DNA of 64,000 nt from Anaerotignum propionicum DSM 1682. GTDB taxonomy: Bacteria > Bacillota > Clostridia > Lachnospirales > Anaerotignaceae. Location: NCBI RefSeq assembly GCF_001561955.1, contig NZ_CP014223.1, forward strand, positions 2,170,001 through 2,234,000. Direction: 5' to 3'. Both the position numbers and the translations under genes were made by a program. Positions 18,146 to 27,517 of this stretch are shown here, piece after piece (the stretch's first letter is position 1; every line of letters starts with the position of its first letter). Below the pieces are notes generated by a model, which saw nothing but the letters and a program-made list of their open reading frames with translations, was not told the origin of the DNA and ran no database searches.

Positions 18146-18529
18146 TTATTCAGCTATAATATACTCTTTCATGGCATTCAGCTTTTTGATGCCAATTCCG
18201 GGGACATTTATCATTTCCTCTGTACCATGAAAAAGTCCGTTTTTTTCTCGATAAGTTATGATTTCCTTTGCAAGCTTTTTCCCCACACCGGGCAAAGACT
18301 CCAAGGTTTCTTGGTTAGCCGTATTAATGTTAATTGCCCCAATTGTGCCCGGTAAAAAAAGCTTGTACTCCCCAGTCCATCTGGTCTCCAATTCCTCCAC
18401 CGTAACGGCAGAGCCCATACACAAAGATTTTCCTCCTTTTATTGAAAGAAAAATCAGAGTAATTGCAAAAACCAGAACAATTGCAAAAAGAATTTGTAAT
18501 CCTTTTTTCTTGAGAGATAAATCTTCCAT
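18146..18529 (-). CDS. comEA: ComEA-family helix-hairpin-helix protein
   Basis: A 127-residue protein with an N-terminal membrane anchor (about 10-30), a spacer, and a C-terminal double helix-hairpin-helix domain (about 65-127) with INTANQETLESLPGVGKKLA and VPGIGIKKL. ComEA binds incoming DNA at the outer face of the membrane and hands it to ComEC. The spacer is short: the SLBB domain found in many ComEA proteins is reduced or absent. The start is uncertain; ATG 18529 is preferred, and a TTG four codons upstream has no better ribosome site. Confidence 0.85.
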   Translation of the reverse strand: MEDLSLKKKGLQILFAIVLVFAITLIFLSIKGGKSLCMGSAVTVEELETRWTGEYKLFLPGTIGAININTANQETLESLPGVGKKLAKEIITYREKNGLFHGTEEMINVPGIGIKKLNAMKEYIIAE

Positions 18530-18806
18530 TTTTTTATCCAATTTTTATAAAAACCCCTTTTGTCTTGCACCTTAATTTGTTATAATTGGAAAGTATGTAT
18601 AAAACAAAATGAATTCAATGGGATTTCATTATGATATACACCCTTACAAACATTTATATTTTATCACAAAATCAGGGAGCAAACACAAGTAATTATACTT
18701 TTTACCGCATCAAAATTACAAATTAAAACAGATACTTAATTCTCTCCCTAAGTCTTTTTATTCTAACACAAAAATCCCAAAAGTTAAAGTTATATAGGAG
18801 ATGTCA

Positions 18807-20168
18807 ATGAAACAATCATTTTTAATATTTATTCTATCCTTGTCTCTAACTATGCCATGCTTTTCTGCCTTTGGCGAAACAATACAAGGGGATAGCCCAA
18901 CAAACCCAGTAACAACTGAAACCATAAAAGCCCCTGAGTTAAACGCAGAGGCTGCCATCCTTATGGATGCAACCACAGGGGAAATATTATATGAAAAAAA
19001 TAGTAAGAGCAAAATGTATCCCGCCAGCATTACAAAAATTATGACTGTGCTATTAGCCTTGGAAAAAGGAAATCTAAACGACACCATTACATTTTCCCAT
19101 GATGCTGTTTACAGTATAGAACCCGGCAGTGCCCATATTGCCATGCAAGAGGGCGAGCAGATTACCTTGGAACAAGCCTTATATGGCATATTGCTCCGAT
19201 CTGCCAACGAAGTGGCCAATGCCGTCGGGGAATACGTGGATGGATCCATCCCTGCCTTTGCCCAGCACATGACCCAACGTGCAAAGGAATTAGGCTGTGA
19301 ATCAACAAATTTTTTGAATGCAAATGGTCTTTTTGATGAAAACCATTATACCACTGCCTACGACATGGCTTGCATCGCCAGAGAACTATTAAAGCAAGAA
19401 GCCTATCAAAAAATGATGAGCAATACTTATTATGAAATCCCACCAACAAATAAGCAAACAGAAACCCGTTATCTTCATGGACAGCATCAAATGCTTAACC
19501 CAAAATCCATTTACTACTATGAATATGCCACCGGAGGAAAAACAGGTTATACCTGGGAAGCACTTAATACACTGGTTACCTTTGCAAAAAAGGGAGATAC
19601 CCAGCTCATCGCTGTTGTATTAAAATGTAAGGGTGCCGAGCACTATGTAGATTCAAAAACTTTATTTGAATACGGTTTCTCGAATTTTCAAACTGTAAAG
19701 GTTTTTTCTGCCCGAGATTACATAAAGACTGTAAATGTGGTGGAAACCTACAAAAATAAAACAACCACCTTGGGTAGTATTCAGGTTGTACCAAAGGAAG
19801 ACGTTTATAAGACCATTGCGGCTAACACAACACTGTCAGACCTCAAAATTGATGTCAACTGCCCAGAAACGATTGATGCTCCTATTTCAGAGGGACAAGA
19901 AATAGGTACCATTACAGCAAAAACAGGAAAAGATACTATAACCACATCCTTTGTAGCTCAATCAGCTGTAGCCGCAACCTCTGAAGAAGCTCGTTTAACA
20001 CAAGAAAAAGAATCAAAAGTGAAACTTCTTAAAACAATAGGTACCATTTCATTAGGGATTCTTCTATCATGCCTAATTGTCTTTGCAATGACACGTACTA
20101 TCGGCCATTTGAAAAGAAAAAGGAGAAAAAGACTGCGTACTTTGCGCAGAAAAAAATATAGAAGATAG
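18807..20168 (+). CDS. D-alanyl-D-alanine carboxypeptidase (DacF-like, penicillin-binding)
   Basis: A 453-residue class-A low-mass PBP that removes the terminal D-Ala from peptidoglycan stem peptides outside the membrane. It has a signal peptide (residues 1-24), SxxK at Ser74-Lys77 (YPASITKIM), SxN at 132-134 (SANEV), and KTG at 245-247 (GGKTGYT). A C-terminal beta domain and a late membrane helix (about 408-428) follow, then a very basic tail. The start is ATG 18807 because GGAG at 18797-18800 is too close to the ATG at 18801. A transmembrane anchor plus cationic tail replaces the usual amphipathic helix, which is slightly unusual. Confidence 0.92.
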   Translation: MKQSFLIFILSLSLTMPCFSAFGETIQGDSPTNPVTTETIKAPELNAEAAILMDATTGEILYEKNSKSKMYPASITKIMTVLLALEKGNLNDTITFSHDAVYSIEPGSAHIAMQEGEQITLEQALYGILLRSANEVANAVGEYVDGSIPAFAQHMTQRAKELGCESTNFLNANGLFDENHYTTAYDMACIARELLKQEAYQKMMSNTYYEIPPTNKQTETRYLHGQHQMLNPKSIYYYEYATGGKTGYTWEALNTLVTFAKKGDTQLIAVVLKCKGAEHYVDSKTLFEYGFSNFQTVKVFSARDYIKTVNVVETYKNKTTTLGSIQVVPKEDVYKTIAANTTLSDLKIDVNCPETIDAPISEGQEIGTITAKTGKDTITTSFVAQSAVAATSEEARLTQEKESKVKLLKTIGTISLGILLSCLIVFAMTRTIGHLKRKRRKRLRTLRRKKYRR

Positions 20169-20335
20169 GTTTTTATTTCAATATTGAATAAATTTTGATG
20201 ATTTTGATGAATTTTTCTTGTAACAACCGAAATTCATTTATTTCATTTTTACAGTTAACATCAGTAAACCGGTTAGCGGTTACATTTCCAATGGTGCCTT
20301 GAAAATAACGCCTGTCAAAACATTCTAAAAATGTG

Positions 20336-20360
20336 AAATACCCTATACAGGGTATTTTTT
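20336..20360 (+). terminator. Intrinsic terminator downstream of the carboxypeptidase
   Basis: AAATACCCT (20336-20344) pairs with AGGGTATTT (20349-20357), ending in T6. It lies 170 bp after the gene. The rest of 20169-20496 shows only a weak minus-strand open frame without a family or ribosome site. Confidence 0.7.
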
Positions 20361-20496
20361 GCTTTATCCTTTTGGAGAAACACATATTCATTCTATACAA
20401 AATACACTCACAAGAATTAGACACCAGACATTGGTATTTCCACATGAAATACAGTTCATTATTCATATTGCAAAAGATATAATAAAGCGCACAAAA

Positions 20497-20517
20497 AAGG
20501 GCAGATAATCTGCCCTT
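20497..20517 (-). terminator. Strong intrinsic terminator of the SH3-NlpC/P60 gene
   Basis: A perfect 9-bp stem AAGGGCAGA/TCTGCCCTT; on the minus strand it is followed by TTTTTT. It ends 22 bases after the stop codon. Confidence 0.88.
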
Positions 20518-20538
20518 AAAATTTTTCCAACTATAGAA

Positions 20539-21657
20539 TTATCTAATTACACGTCTTGCTGTAACATATGTATTTGCGCTATAGCTGCTGCTTAAAGAAG
20601 TGGTTGTTACGCCATAAGCCGCACCATCTGTTGAGTGAATATAATTACCATCACCCATATAAATTCCAACATGAGAGATTCCGCTGTTGCCGCCTGTATT
20701 AAAGAAAACCAAATCTCCCGCCTGCAAATCAGACTTGGAAACCTCAACTCCATTAGAAACCATGGAGTAAGAAGATCTATTCAGATTGATTCCATAATTT
20801 TTCATAACTGCATAAACAAAACCGGAGCAATCTACGCCTTTAGAAAGATTTGTTCCACCCCAAACATAAGGTGTACCAATGTACTGCTTAGCAAAAGAAA
20901 CAACCTCTGCACCTTTGGAAGAATCCTTGGATCTGGTGGTGCGTTCGCCTTTACGTACAGAAAGGAATTCTGAACTAACATAACCCTTTACACCATCATC
21001 CGTTACAACTCTAACCCAGTCTTGTCCAACACGATCAACATTCACTTCCGCACCATAAGGCAATACTTCTAAAACAATGGAAATCATAGATGCCTCTTTA
21101 CGAAGCTTAACGCCTGATGAGGAAGTAACCACACCATAGGTATCCTCTATTTCCTGTCCTGCATTTTCTGTAGCTGCGGATGCAACGGAAGTAATTTTAG
21201 TTAAAAGATCTCCTGAGATATAATCCTTGCTAACATAGGCAGTTTCTCCATCAAGCTCAATGCGATACCAATCGCCGCTTTGACCAGTAACAACTACCTC
21301 TTGTCCTTCCTTTAACTTGCCTAAGGAATCTGCCGAAGCCGAAGGTGCCTTTCTAACATTAATGCTGCTGCCTGTAGCCACTGCATCTGTTTTTGTCAAT
21401 TCAAAGTAGTCAGCAGAAACAAAAGCGTTCTCACCTTCATAAGAGATTTGATACCAGTCTCCACTTTTTCCAACCACCGTATACTCAGAGCCTTTATCTA
21501 TTTTCCCAACAACATCAGCCCCAGCATTCGCTTCTTTTCTAACATTTACAGCAGAATCGGTAGCTTGTCCCGCATCTGCAGCAAAAGCCACTGTGGAAGC
21601 AGCCATAATCATTGATGTTGTAATACAAACATGCTTTAACGCCTTGGTAATTATCAT
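20539..21657 (-). CDS. Secreted cell-wall hydrolase: three SH3b domains plus NlpC/P60
   Basis: A 372-residue exported protein. It has a signal peptide (1-27, cleavage near AFAA), three bacterial SH3 repeats (about 33-88, 93-148 and 178-236) and a C-terminal NlpC/P60 gamma-D-glutamyl peptidase domain (about 248-372). The catalytic Cys277 is in GVDCSGFV, with His329 in ISHVGIY and a third polar residue near His341. Such enzymes cut the peptide stems of peptidoglycan, often in cell separation. It is monocistronic, with AGGAGG before ATG 21657 and a strong terminator. Confidence 0.94.
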   Translation of the reverse strand: MIITKALKHVCITTSMIMAASTVAFAADAGQATDSAVNVRKEANAGADVVGKIDKGSEYTVVGKSGDWYQISYEGENAFVSADYFELTKTDAVATGSSINVRKAPSASADSLGKLKEGQEVVVTGQSGDWYRIELDGETAYVSKDYISGDLLTKITSVASAATENAGQEIEDTYGVVTSSSGVKLRKEASMISIVLEVLPYGAEVNVDRVGQDWVRVVTDDGVKGYVSSEFLSVRKGERTTRSKDSSKGAEVVSFAKQYIGTPYVWGGTNLSKGVDCSGFVYAVMKNYGINLNRSSYSMVSNGVEVSKSDLQAGDLVFFNTGGNSGISHVGIYMGDGNYIHSTDGAAYGVTTTSLSSSYSANTYVTARRVIR

Positions 21658-21904
21658 AACAGATTCTCCTCCGTAGTCATCAAATCAAATTGTTACATAA
21701 TTGTTAACTTAAGTATAAAGAATATTAAGAAAATTGTCAACTGTAATTCTCCATAATTATGTAATTTTTTAAATAAAAACCATAAATATGATAGGTTTCA
21801 TGGGGTTTTCCTTACTTTCAAAATTTATCTACACAATGTGATAAAGTTCTTTAAAAAGTACAATAAATTCTTAATATCTTCTAAAGGACTGTTGAAAAAC
21901 AAAA

Positions 21905-21929
21905 AAGACCACCGAAATGTGATGGTCTT
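21905..21929 (-). terminator. Intrinsic terminator of the ABC transporter operon
   Basis: AAGACCA (21905-21911) pairs with TGGTCTT (21923-21929); in the minus direction it is followed by TTTTTTG. It lies 94 bp after the last ABC gene. The remainder of 21658-22022 is AT-rich and presumably holds the NlpC/P60 promoter. Confidence 0.78.
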
Positions 21930-22022
21930 TTTCTTCCGTATAGACAGTCTTTTTATAAATACTTACAAGCAAATTTTTGTTTTTAACCCATGTTAGTCAG
22001 AAAAATAGATTTTATAGTAATT

Positions 22023-23756
22023 CTAAACTAATTTCCAATGATTCGTTTCTGCCTGAATTCGCACCATGTTCTGATAAATCCCCTGTACTGCAAGCAAATC
22101 TTCCGGCTTTCCTTGTTGCGCAACATAACCACCATCTAGTACTACAATTTTATCGGCACCCGCAACCGTGCGCATACGATGGGCGATAATTAAAACAGTC
22201 TTTTTCTGAATCAGGCGAGAAAGAGACTCTTGAATTTTAGATTCATTCTCCACATCAAGGGAAGCCGTAGCCTCATCCAGTAAAATGATAGGGGCATCCT
22301 TTAAAAATGCACGGGCAATGGAAATGCGCTGCCTTTCTCCTCCTGAAAGCTCTGAGCCATTTTCGCCTATTAAGGTGTTCCAGCCTTGGGGCAGTTTATT
22401 AGCAAATTCATCACAATGGGCAAGCTTTGCTGCGGCGATCACCTCATCATCTGTTGCATTCATCCGACCGATGCGGATATTTTCCAAAATAGAATTATTA
22501 AACAATGTTACATCCTGAAAAACAATAGAATATAGAGTCATGAGGCATTCAGGGTCAATTTCAGAAATGTCCATTCCACCCACTGTAATCTTACCCTTCG
22601 TGATATCCCAAAACCGTGAAGCAAGTCTTGACACCGTTGTTTTCCCGCCACCGGAAGGTCCAATTAAAGCTGCTACCTCCCCTTGCTTTGCAGTAAAGGA
22701 GATATCTTGAAGCACCTGCTCCTTCTGAAGGTATCCAAAACCTACATGGTCAAATTCAATATCATAGCCTTTATTGCTCAAGCGGTCAATTCCTGTTTGA
22801 ATGGGATGGGATAAAATTTCATTCATCCGATCGCATTGAACATTTGTGGCAATCATAGCCGCCAGATTTTGCAAAGCTAACTGCATTGGATCATAGATCC
22901 TAGATACCACTAATAAAAACATAAAAAAGGTCAAAATATCAAGGCTTCCCTCTGTCAACAAAAATCCTCCCACCAAAGCTACCGTGGCAATACCCAGTTT
23001 TAAAACCATTTGTGCTGATGCCACAAAAACAGCAGTACCAAGCTCTGTAATAATGGAACGTTTTTCTACGGCCTTAATCTTTTTATTTAATCCTTTTAGA
23101 TATATTTCTTCCGCATTATTTGCCCGCAAATCCCTTACAGATTCCAAACACTCCTGAATGCCATCAGCACATGCCATTTTCACAGCCATCTCTTTAACCC
23201 CTAAGGAATGCTGTACCTTCGATGAAAACAGCACTATAAGAAAAGCAACAGGAAGTACCCAAAGAGCTGCCACGGCCATAGTCCAGTTAATAAAGAACAG
23301 GCTGATTGCAACTAAAATTGTAGAAACAATTGCCCCAATTAATTGAGGAATCCAATGGGATGATGCCGTTTCCAGCGAAGCACAATCCGCCATAATTGTG
23401 CTGGTCAAATCACTCAAATCCTTTTTCCCAAAGAAGGATAATGGCATTTTTCTCAGTTTTTCAGCCAGTGTGATTCGTCTTTTTCCGCTTTCCACATATG
23501 TTGCAAGAAATGTAGTGTTGTATTGAAAATAAGTGGTTCCAAAAATCAGTATCAAGCAAATGATTGATCCTGCAATATAAAACGCCCTTCTTCCATCAGG
23601 CACCCCTCCTTGCATCAAATCGGAAGTAAGATAATAGAGCAAGGAAATGGGAAGCATTAGCGCTATATTGGAAAAAATGCAAGTGACACAGGCTTTTAGC
23701 ATATCTTTCGCTCCAACTTCAGAGAGGGCATATTTATGCTGTAAATACTTAATCAT
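22023..23756 (-). CDS. ABC transporter, fused permease-ATPase (second subunit)
   Basis: A 577-residue half-transporter. A six-helix exporter-type membrane domain (about 15-310) is followed by an ATPase with Walker A GPSGGGKTT, signature LSGGERQRIS, Walker B IILLDEATA and the switch His (AHRM). The start is ATG 23756, which overlaps the stop of the upstream ABC gene and uses the GGTAGGTG site there; the GTG three codons earlier is less likely. It pairs with the product of 23749-25524 to form a heterodimer. With the upstream AraC regulator, this layout resembles the YbtPQ/IrtAB-type and siderophore- or multidrug-linked loci common in Clostridia. The substrate is unknown. Confidence 0.92.
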   Translation of the reverse strand: MIKYLQHKYALSEVGAKDMLKACVTCIFSNIALMLPISLLYYLTSDLMQGGVPDGRRAFYIAGSIICLILIFGTTYFQYNTTFLATYVESGKRRITLAEKLRKMPLSFFGKKDLSDLTSTIMADCASLETASSHWIPQLIGAIVSTILVAISLFFINWTMAVAALWVLPVAFLIVLFSSKVQHSLGVKEMAVKMACADGIQECLESVRDLRANNAEEIYLKGLNKKIKAVEKRSIITELGTAVFVASAQMVLKLGIATVALVGGFLLTEGSLDILTFFMFLLVVSRIYDPMQLALQNLAAMIATNVQCDRMNEILSHPIQTGIDRLSNKGYDIEFDHVGFGYLQKEQVLQDISFTAKQGEVAALIGPSGGGKTTVSRLASRFWDITKGKITVGGMDISEIDPECLMTLYSIVFQDVTLFNNSILENIRIGRMNATDDEVIAAAKLAHCDEFANKLPQGWNTLIGENGSELSGGERQRISIARAFLKDAPIILLDEATASLDVENESKIQESLSRLIQKKTVLIIAHRMRTVAGADKIVVLDGGYVAQQGKPEDLLAVQGIYQNMVRIQAETNHWKLV

Positions 23757-25524
23757 TGATAACACCTACCTTCCATTGAGCGGCACGGTTATATTCCTGC
23801 CACATTTGTGCGTAAAGAACGGAATCATTCATAAGTTCATCATGGCTACCGGACTCGCAAATTTTACCGTCCTTCAAAACAAAAATACGATGGGCATTGG
23901 TAACAGTGGAAAGTCGATGGGCAATCATAATCACAGTTTTCCCTTTTGACAATTCAGAAAAGGCTTTCTGAACCTTTGCTTCATTATCAGGATCAGCAAA
24001 TGCTGTTGCCTCATCCAAAATTAAGATAGGAGCATTTTTCAGCATAACCCTTGCAATGGAAATGCGCTGTTGCTCTCCACCGGAAAGATACACACCCTTT
24101 GCACCAATCACAGTATCAATTCCATTAGGCAACTTCTCAATAATATCATCACATTGTGCCGCATGAAGCGCCTTTAATACCGCTTCTCTGGTAGCGTCTG
24201 GTCTTCCCATGAGCACATTATCCAGTATCGAAGCCTTCAAAAGACGGCTATCCTGAAATACGAAGGAAACCGCATCCATCAAATCTTTTTTCCCGATCTC
24301 CTTCACATTCACGCCACCAACACAAACCTCCCCTTCCTTTACATCCCAAAACCTTGCAATGATGCTGGCTAGCGTGGTTTTTCCTCCACCGGAAGGCCCT
24401 ACAAAAGCAACAACCTCCCCACTGGCAATGTTCAAGTTGATTCCATCCAAGACATTTCTCTTGGAATCCTTATAACGGAAGGATACATCCCGTAGGGAAA
24501 TAGAATTGTTTTTTGGATGCTTAGGAATTTTAGCCTCTATCAGGGGTTGTAGATCCATGACACTTTCAATACGCTGTAACGCATCTGCAACCACCATTTT
24601 ATTTTCACTTGCATACATAATCTTGTTCAAAGTGACTGTGATAATTGGTGTAATAATGATATAAAAAAGTAGATTTAGCAGAAATTCATTTGTTACGCCA
24701 CAGGATGTAAAAAATAATGCCCCACCAATTAAAACGGCAAAAACCCCATTGATTGCTGTGGTATAGCAAAGCATGGGCAGGCGCAACTCCTTTGTATAAG
24801 ACAATACCCATTTTTCATAGTTTTCAATGGAAGCTTTGAAGCGTTTGAAGGAGAAAACCGACTGCCCAAAGGTTTTTACAACGGGAATACCACGTACATA
24901 TTCCACTGCTTCGTTAGACATTTGGTCTAGGGCATTTTGATATTCCTCCATTCTGCCTTTCATAGATGGTCCGGCCATCAGTCCCATAATTACAAAAGAA
25001 AGTACAATAGGAATTAAACTTAAAAGACCCAGCCTCCAATCGAAATACAATAAAAGAAACAATAGACCCAATGGAGTTGCTACGGCACCAAAGGTATCCG
25101 GCAATTGATGTGCCAAAAAAGATTCTGTTGCCGCACTGGATTCATTGATAATTTTACGTATTTTGCCACTGCCGATACCGTCCATAAACCCTAGGGGTAA
25201 GGTAGTTATATGCCCCATGGCTTGGGAGCGAATATTGGATTGTACCCGAAATGCGGCAATATGAGAGCTCATTAATGCGCCAATATAAATAACCATAGAC
25301 AAAGCCGCAAATAAAACAGCCATCCAACCATTATGTACCAAATTGATAGCTTGATTAAAATTTGGTGCAACCTCCAATACCTCTTTGATGAACTTCCATA
25401 TATAAACAAATGGAAGAAGTGCCACCAGTGCACTGGCGGCAGATAATACCCAAGATAGAATTGTTAGGTATTTAAAATTCCCTGCATATTCAAATAGTTT
25501 TGAAATATCTGATTGCTTTTTCAT
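23749..25524 (-). CDS. ABC transporter, fused permease-ATPase (first subunit)
   Basis: A 591-residue half-transporter with the same order as its neighbour: membrane domain (about 18-320), then ATPase with GPSGGGKTT, YLSGGEQQRISIARV, ILILDEATA and AHRLST. It overlaps the second ABC gene by 8 bp, so the two are translated together. The 5' region carries a TTAG-N6-CTAA palindrome and a stable GACGCC-TTTC-GGCGTC hairpin. The genomic partner is the AraC-type regulator at 25790-26791. Substrate unknown; iron-siderophore import by an exporter fold and peptide or drug export are both plausible. Confidence 0.92.
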   Translation of the reverse strand: MKKQSDISKLFEYAGNFKYLTILSWVLSAASALVALLPFVYIWKFIKEVLEVAPNFNQAINLVHNGWMAVLFAALSMVIYIGALMSSHIAAFRVQSNIRSQAMGHITTLPLGFMDGIGSGKIRKIINESSAATESFLAHQLPDTFGAVATPLGLLFLLLYFDWRLGLLSLIPIVLSFVIMGLMAGPSMKGRMEEYQNALDQMSNEAVEYVRGIPVVKTFGQSVFSFKRFKASIENYEKWVLSYTKELRLPMLCYTTAINGVFAVLIGGALFFTSCGVTNEFLLNLLFYIIITPIITVTLNKIMYASENKMVVADALQRIESVMDLQPLIEAKIPKHPKNNSISLRDVSFRYKDSKRNVLDGINLNIASGEVVAFVGPSGGGKTTLASIIARFWDVKEGEVCVGGVNVKEIGKKDLMDAVSFVFQDSRLLKASILDNVLMGRPDATREAVLKALHAAQCDDIIEKLPNGIDTVIGAKGVYLSGGEQQRISIARVMLKNAPILILDEATAFADPDNEAKVQKAFSELSKGKTVIMIAHRLSTVTNAHRIFVLKDGKICESGSHDELMNDSVLYAQMWQEYNRAAQWKVGVIND

Positions 25525-25545
25525 TTCTAACCCTCTTTCCTAAGA

Positions 25546-25559
25546 TTAGTCATAACTAA
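25546..25559. promoter_or_regulatory. TTAG-N6-CTAA palindrome upstream of the ABC operon
   Basis: The palindrome TTAGTCATAACTAA lies 22 bases before the ABC start codon. Read leftwards, its outer context is TTAGGTTAG, which recalls one half of a DtxR/IdeR iron box. A second TTAG-N6-CTAA site precedes the araC-type gene. This is a putative operator by pattern only. Confidence 0.4.
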
Positions 25560-25575
25560 CCTAAAATGTATATTA

Positions 25576-25591
25576 GACGCCTTTCGGCGTC
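25576..25591. other. Stable hairpin in the ABC operon leader
   Basis: GACGCC-TTTC-GGCGTC, a perfect 6-bp stem that reads as a GAAA tetraloop hairpin in the transcript of the minus-strand operon. No U-run follows it on that strand, so it is more likely an RNA-stability or processing element than a terminator. The rest of 25592-25789 holds nothing recognisable. Confidence 0.45.
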
Positions 25592-25789
25592 ACTTGTATT
25601 ATCTTAAATTAATCCTGCTTAAAAATCCGCTCCATTTGTGTTATTTATAACTCCAAATGGGCAATTTTCATTCTTTATCAGATAAACAAAACAACATACC
25701 CACAAGTTCAGAATCAAAATAAATAAGCTTATTGATACAAGCTATAGAAATATTTCAAATCACATAATAGTCAAAGAAATTATTTCGTC

Positions 25790-26791
25790 TTAATTCTCAA
25801 CATAAACAGCACCAAAATGCAAAATATCTTCCTCAACATGGGTATTTCGATATTCATTTGGAGTCATCCCAATCACATTTTTAAAAGCACCCGCAAATTT
25901 GCTCCCATTATCATAACCGCATTTTCCTGCTATTTCCAAAACTGTACTCTCAGTCTGTCGTAACAGCAAAGCCGCAACCTGCATTTTCTGCCTTCGAATA
26001 AAAGAATATATAGAAACGCCGTAAACATCTTTAAAGCTTTTTTTCAAGGTGGTCTGAGATACATGAAATATCTCCCCAAGCTCCGTAATGGTAATATGAC
26101 TCTCCATATGCTCTGTCAAATAATTGCATACATTTTTCGCCAGATTTACACTGGATCTTTTTACACTTCGTTTGCAAATCTCATTCTGGGAAGTATCCTC
26201 ATAATGAAATAAATGTAATAACAGCTCTAACACCTTAATTTTAAAAAAACCTTTGCGAATGCTGATGGGAACAGAATATAATTCCCAAAATAAATGCTCT
26301 AATTGCGCTGTGGGGCGGGCAATGAAACAAAAGCTGTCATTGCAGAACTTTTCCCCCAATTCCTTGGGAGAAACATTAATATCCTCCAAAATGCAATTCA
26401 GATTTTCTGGAGCTCTATCAAGATCAATCAAAACAGAAACCCCATGATAATGACTGAGGGGAAAATAAGATTCATGGGGTGATTCATGTTTTACATTCAG
26501 GGAAAAATCTCCTTTTGTTAAATAGAAATAATCTTCATGAAATGTAAACTCAATACGCCCTTCACGACAATGATTAATTTCTATATAATTTCCTCTGGGT
26601 GCACGCTCAACATAACATCTTCTGGCATGAACGTCGTTATAGATTAGTTCAACTCCCGGAAATATTTGATAGCTTGTCATGAGCACATCCCCTGATTTAT
26701 CTGTCAACTTATACACAATTTGCTCTTCTGAGCGAGATACAATCTGCACAGAACGGCCATACAAGTTTTTTTCTCTTTCTGTGGCAGTCAT
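25790..26791 (-). CDS. AraC-family transcriptional regulator
   Basis: A 333-residue regulator. The start is ATG 26791 with GGAAGGTG 6 bases upstream; a TTG ten codons earlier lacks a good site. Residues about 1-220 form a sensing region without a clear cupin signature. Residues about 230-325 form two helix-turn-helix motifs with ITITELGEIFHVSQTTLKKS and CGYDNGSKFAGAFKNVIGM. It is encoded just upstream of and in the same orientation as the ABC pair, which it most likely controls. Regulators of this type beside such ABC pairs are frequently iron or siderophore responsive (YbtA-like). Confidence 0.88.
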   Translation of the reverse strand: MTATEREKNLYGRSVQIVSRSEEQIVYKLTDKSGDVLMTSYQIFPGVELIYNDVHARRCYVERAPRGNYIEINHCREGRIEFTFHEDYFYLTKGDFSLNVKHESPHESYFPLSHYHGVSVLIDLDRAPENLNCILEDINVSPKELGEKFCNDSFCFIARPTAQLEHLFWELYSVPISIRKGFFKIKVLELLLHLFHYEDTSQNEICKRSVKRSSVNLAKNVCNYLTEHMESHITITELGEIFHVSQTTLKKSFKDVYGVSIYSFIRRQKMQVAALLLRQTESTVLEIAGKCGYDNGSKFAGAFKNVIGMTPNEYRNTHVEEDILHFGAVYVEN

Positions 26792-26888
26792 GTCTTTCAC
26801 CTTCCAATCCCCTTCCAACAATATTATAATCTTTTAGATATCTTCCAAACAAAAGGAAACCTTATTCCACAGCAAATTTCTTTAATAA

Positions 26889-26902
26889 TTAGTTTAAGCT
26901 AA
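26889..26902. promoter_or_regulatory. TTAG-N6-CTAA palindrome upstream of the AraC-type gene
   Basis: The palindrome TTAGTTTAAGCTAA lies about 98 bases before the regulator start. It has the same half-sites and 6-base spacer as the site before the ABC operon, suggesting a common regulator for both units. Confidence 0.4.
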
Positions 26903-26945
26903 CTCATTTCCATGTTACCCCCTATCTATAATAATGTCAAGAACT

Positions 26946-26985
26946 CCAAACTATGCAATTCTTAATTACTATACGCCAAACTATG
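26946..26985. repeat. Direct repeat CCAAACTATG, two copies 30 bp apart
   Basis: Copies at 26946-26955 and 26976-26985. The 30-bp period puts them on the same face of the helix. They lie upstream of the AraC-type gene and could be binding sites for that protein, which usually recognises direct repeats. Confidence 0.35.
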
Positions 26986-27517
26986 GTTTATTTTATTTCT
27001 TCATAAACGCAAGGTAAAAGCTGAACCATAGCAAATGATATGTGCCGTGGCTCAGCTTTTGACTACAAAACAGTGTATTTTCAAAATGAATGAAGATTAT
27101 GCCCTTTTAATAGCTCTTTGAATTAAATGATTTTAAATTGAAAAAAAGCCAAAATTATCTACTAAAATAGCTCACAAAACAATTTACACTCTCATTTGCA
27201 AATCTTTAGAACGGATAATTTTAATTTGTAACCTAATTTAAATCGAGAAATTCCATCCAGCTTAGATTTTTCTAAATAACACTTTTAATCCCACAATCAA
27301 TGTGCTTTATGAACTTAGGATATACATTACGCCTAGCCCCTTTATTAGATATAAAAACATATTTATACAGTTAGTTTATGTTAACCAATAACAAATGAAA
27401 ATAACAAAGGGTCGTAAAATGAGTTTTTTGCCGAAGCATACTGCTTTTTAAAATGCTAGATTTGATTCAGAGTTCATTTTTTTATAGAATTTGAATCATC
27501 TTTTTGCAGATAAATAT
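26986..27517. other. Intergenic region with one long hairpin
   Basis: No gene is seen. AAAAGCTGAACCA (27016-27028) pairs with TGGCTCAGCTTTT (27048-27060), a terminator-like hairpin with T4 on either strand that is not attached to an identifiable gene. It may mark a lost gene. The rest is AT-rich. Confidence 0.45.

Noticed and set aside
20173..20466. A 97-codon minus-strand open frame between the carboxypeptidase and the NlpC/P60 gene
   Set aside because: No ribosome site or family resemblance, an odd residue mix, and it overlaps the terminator of the preceding gene.
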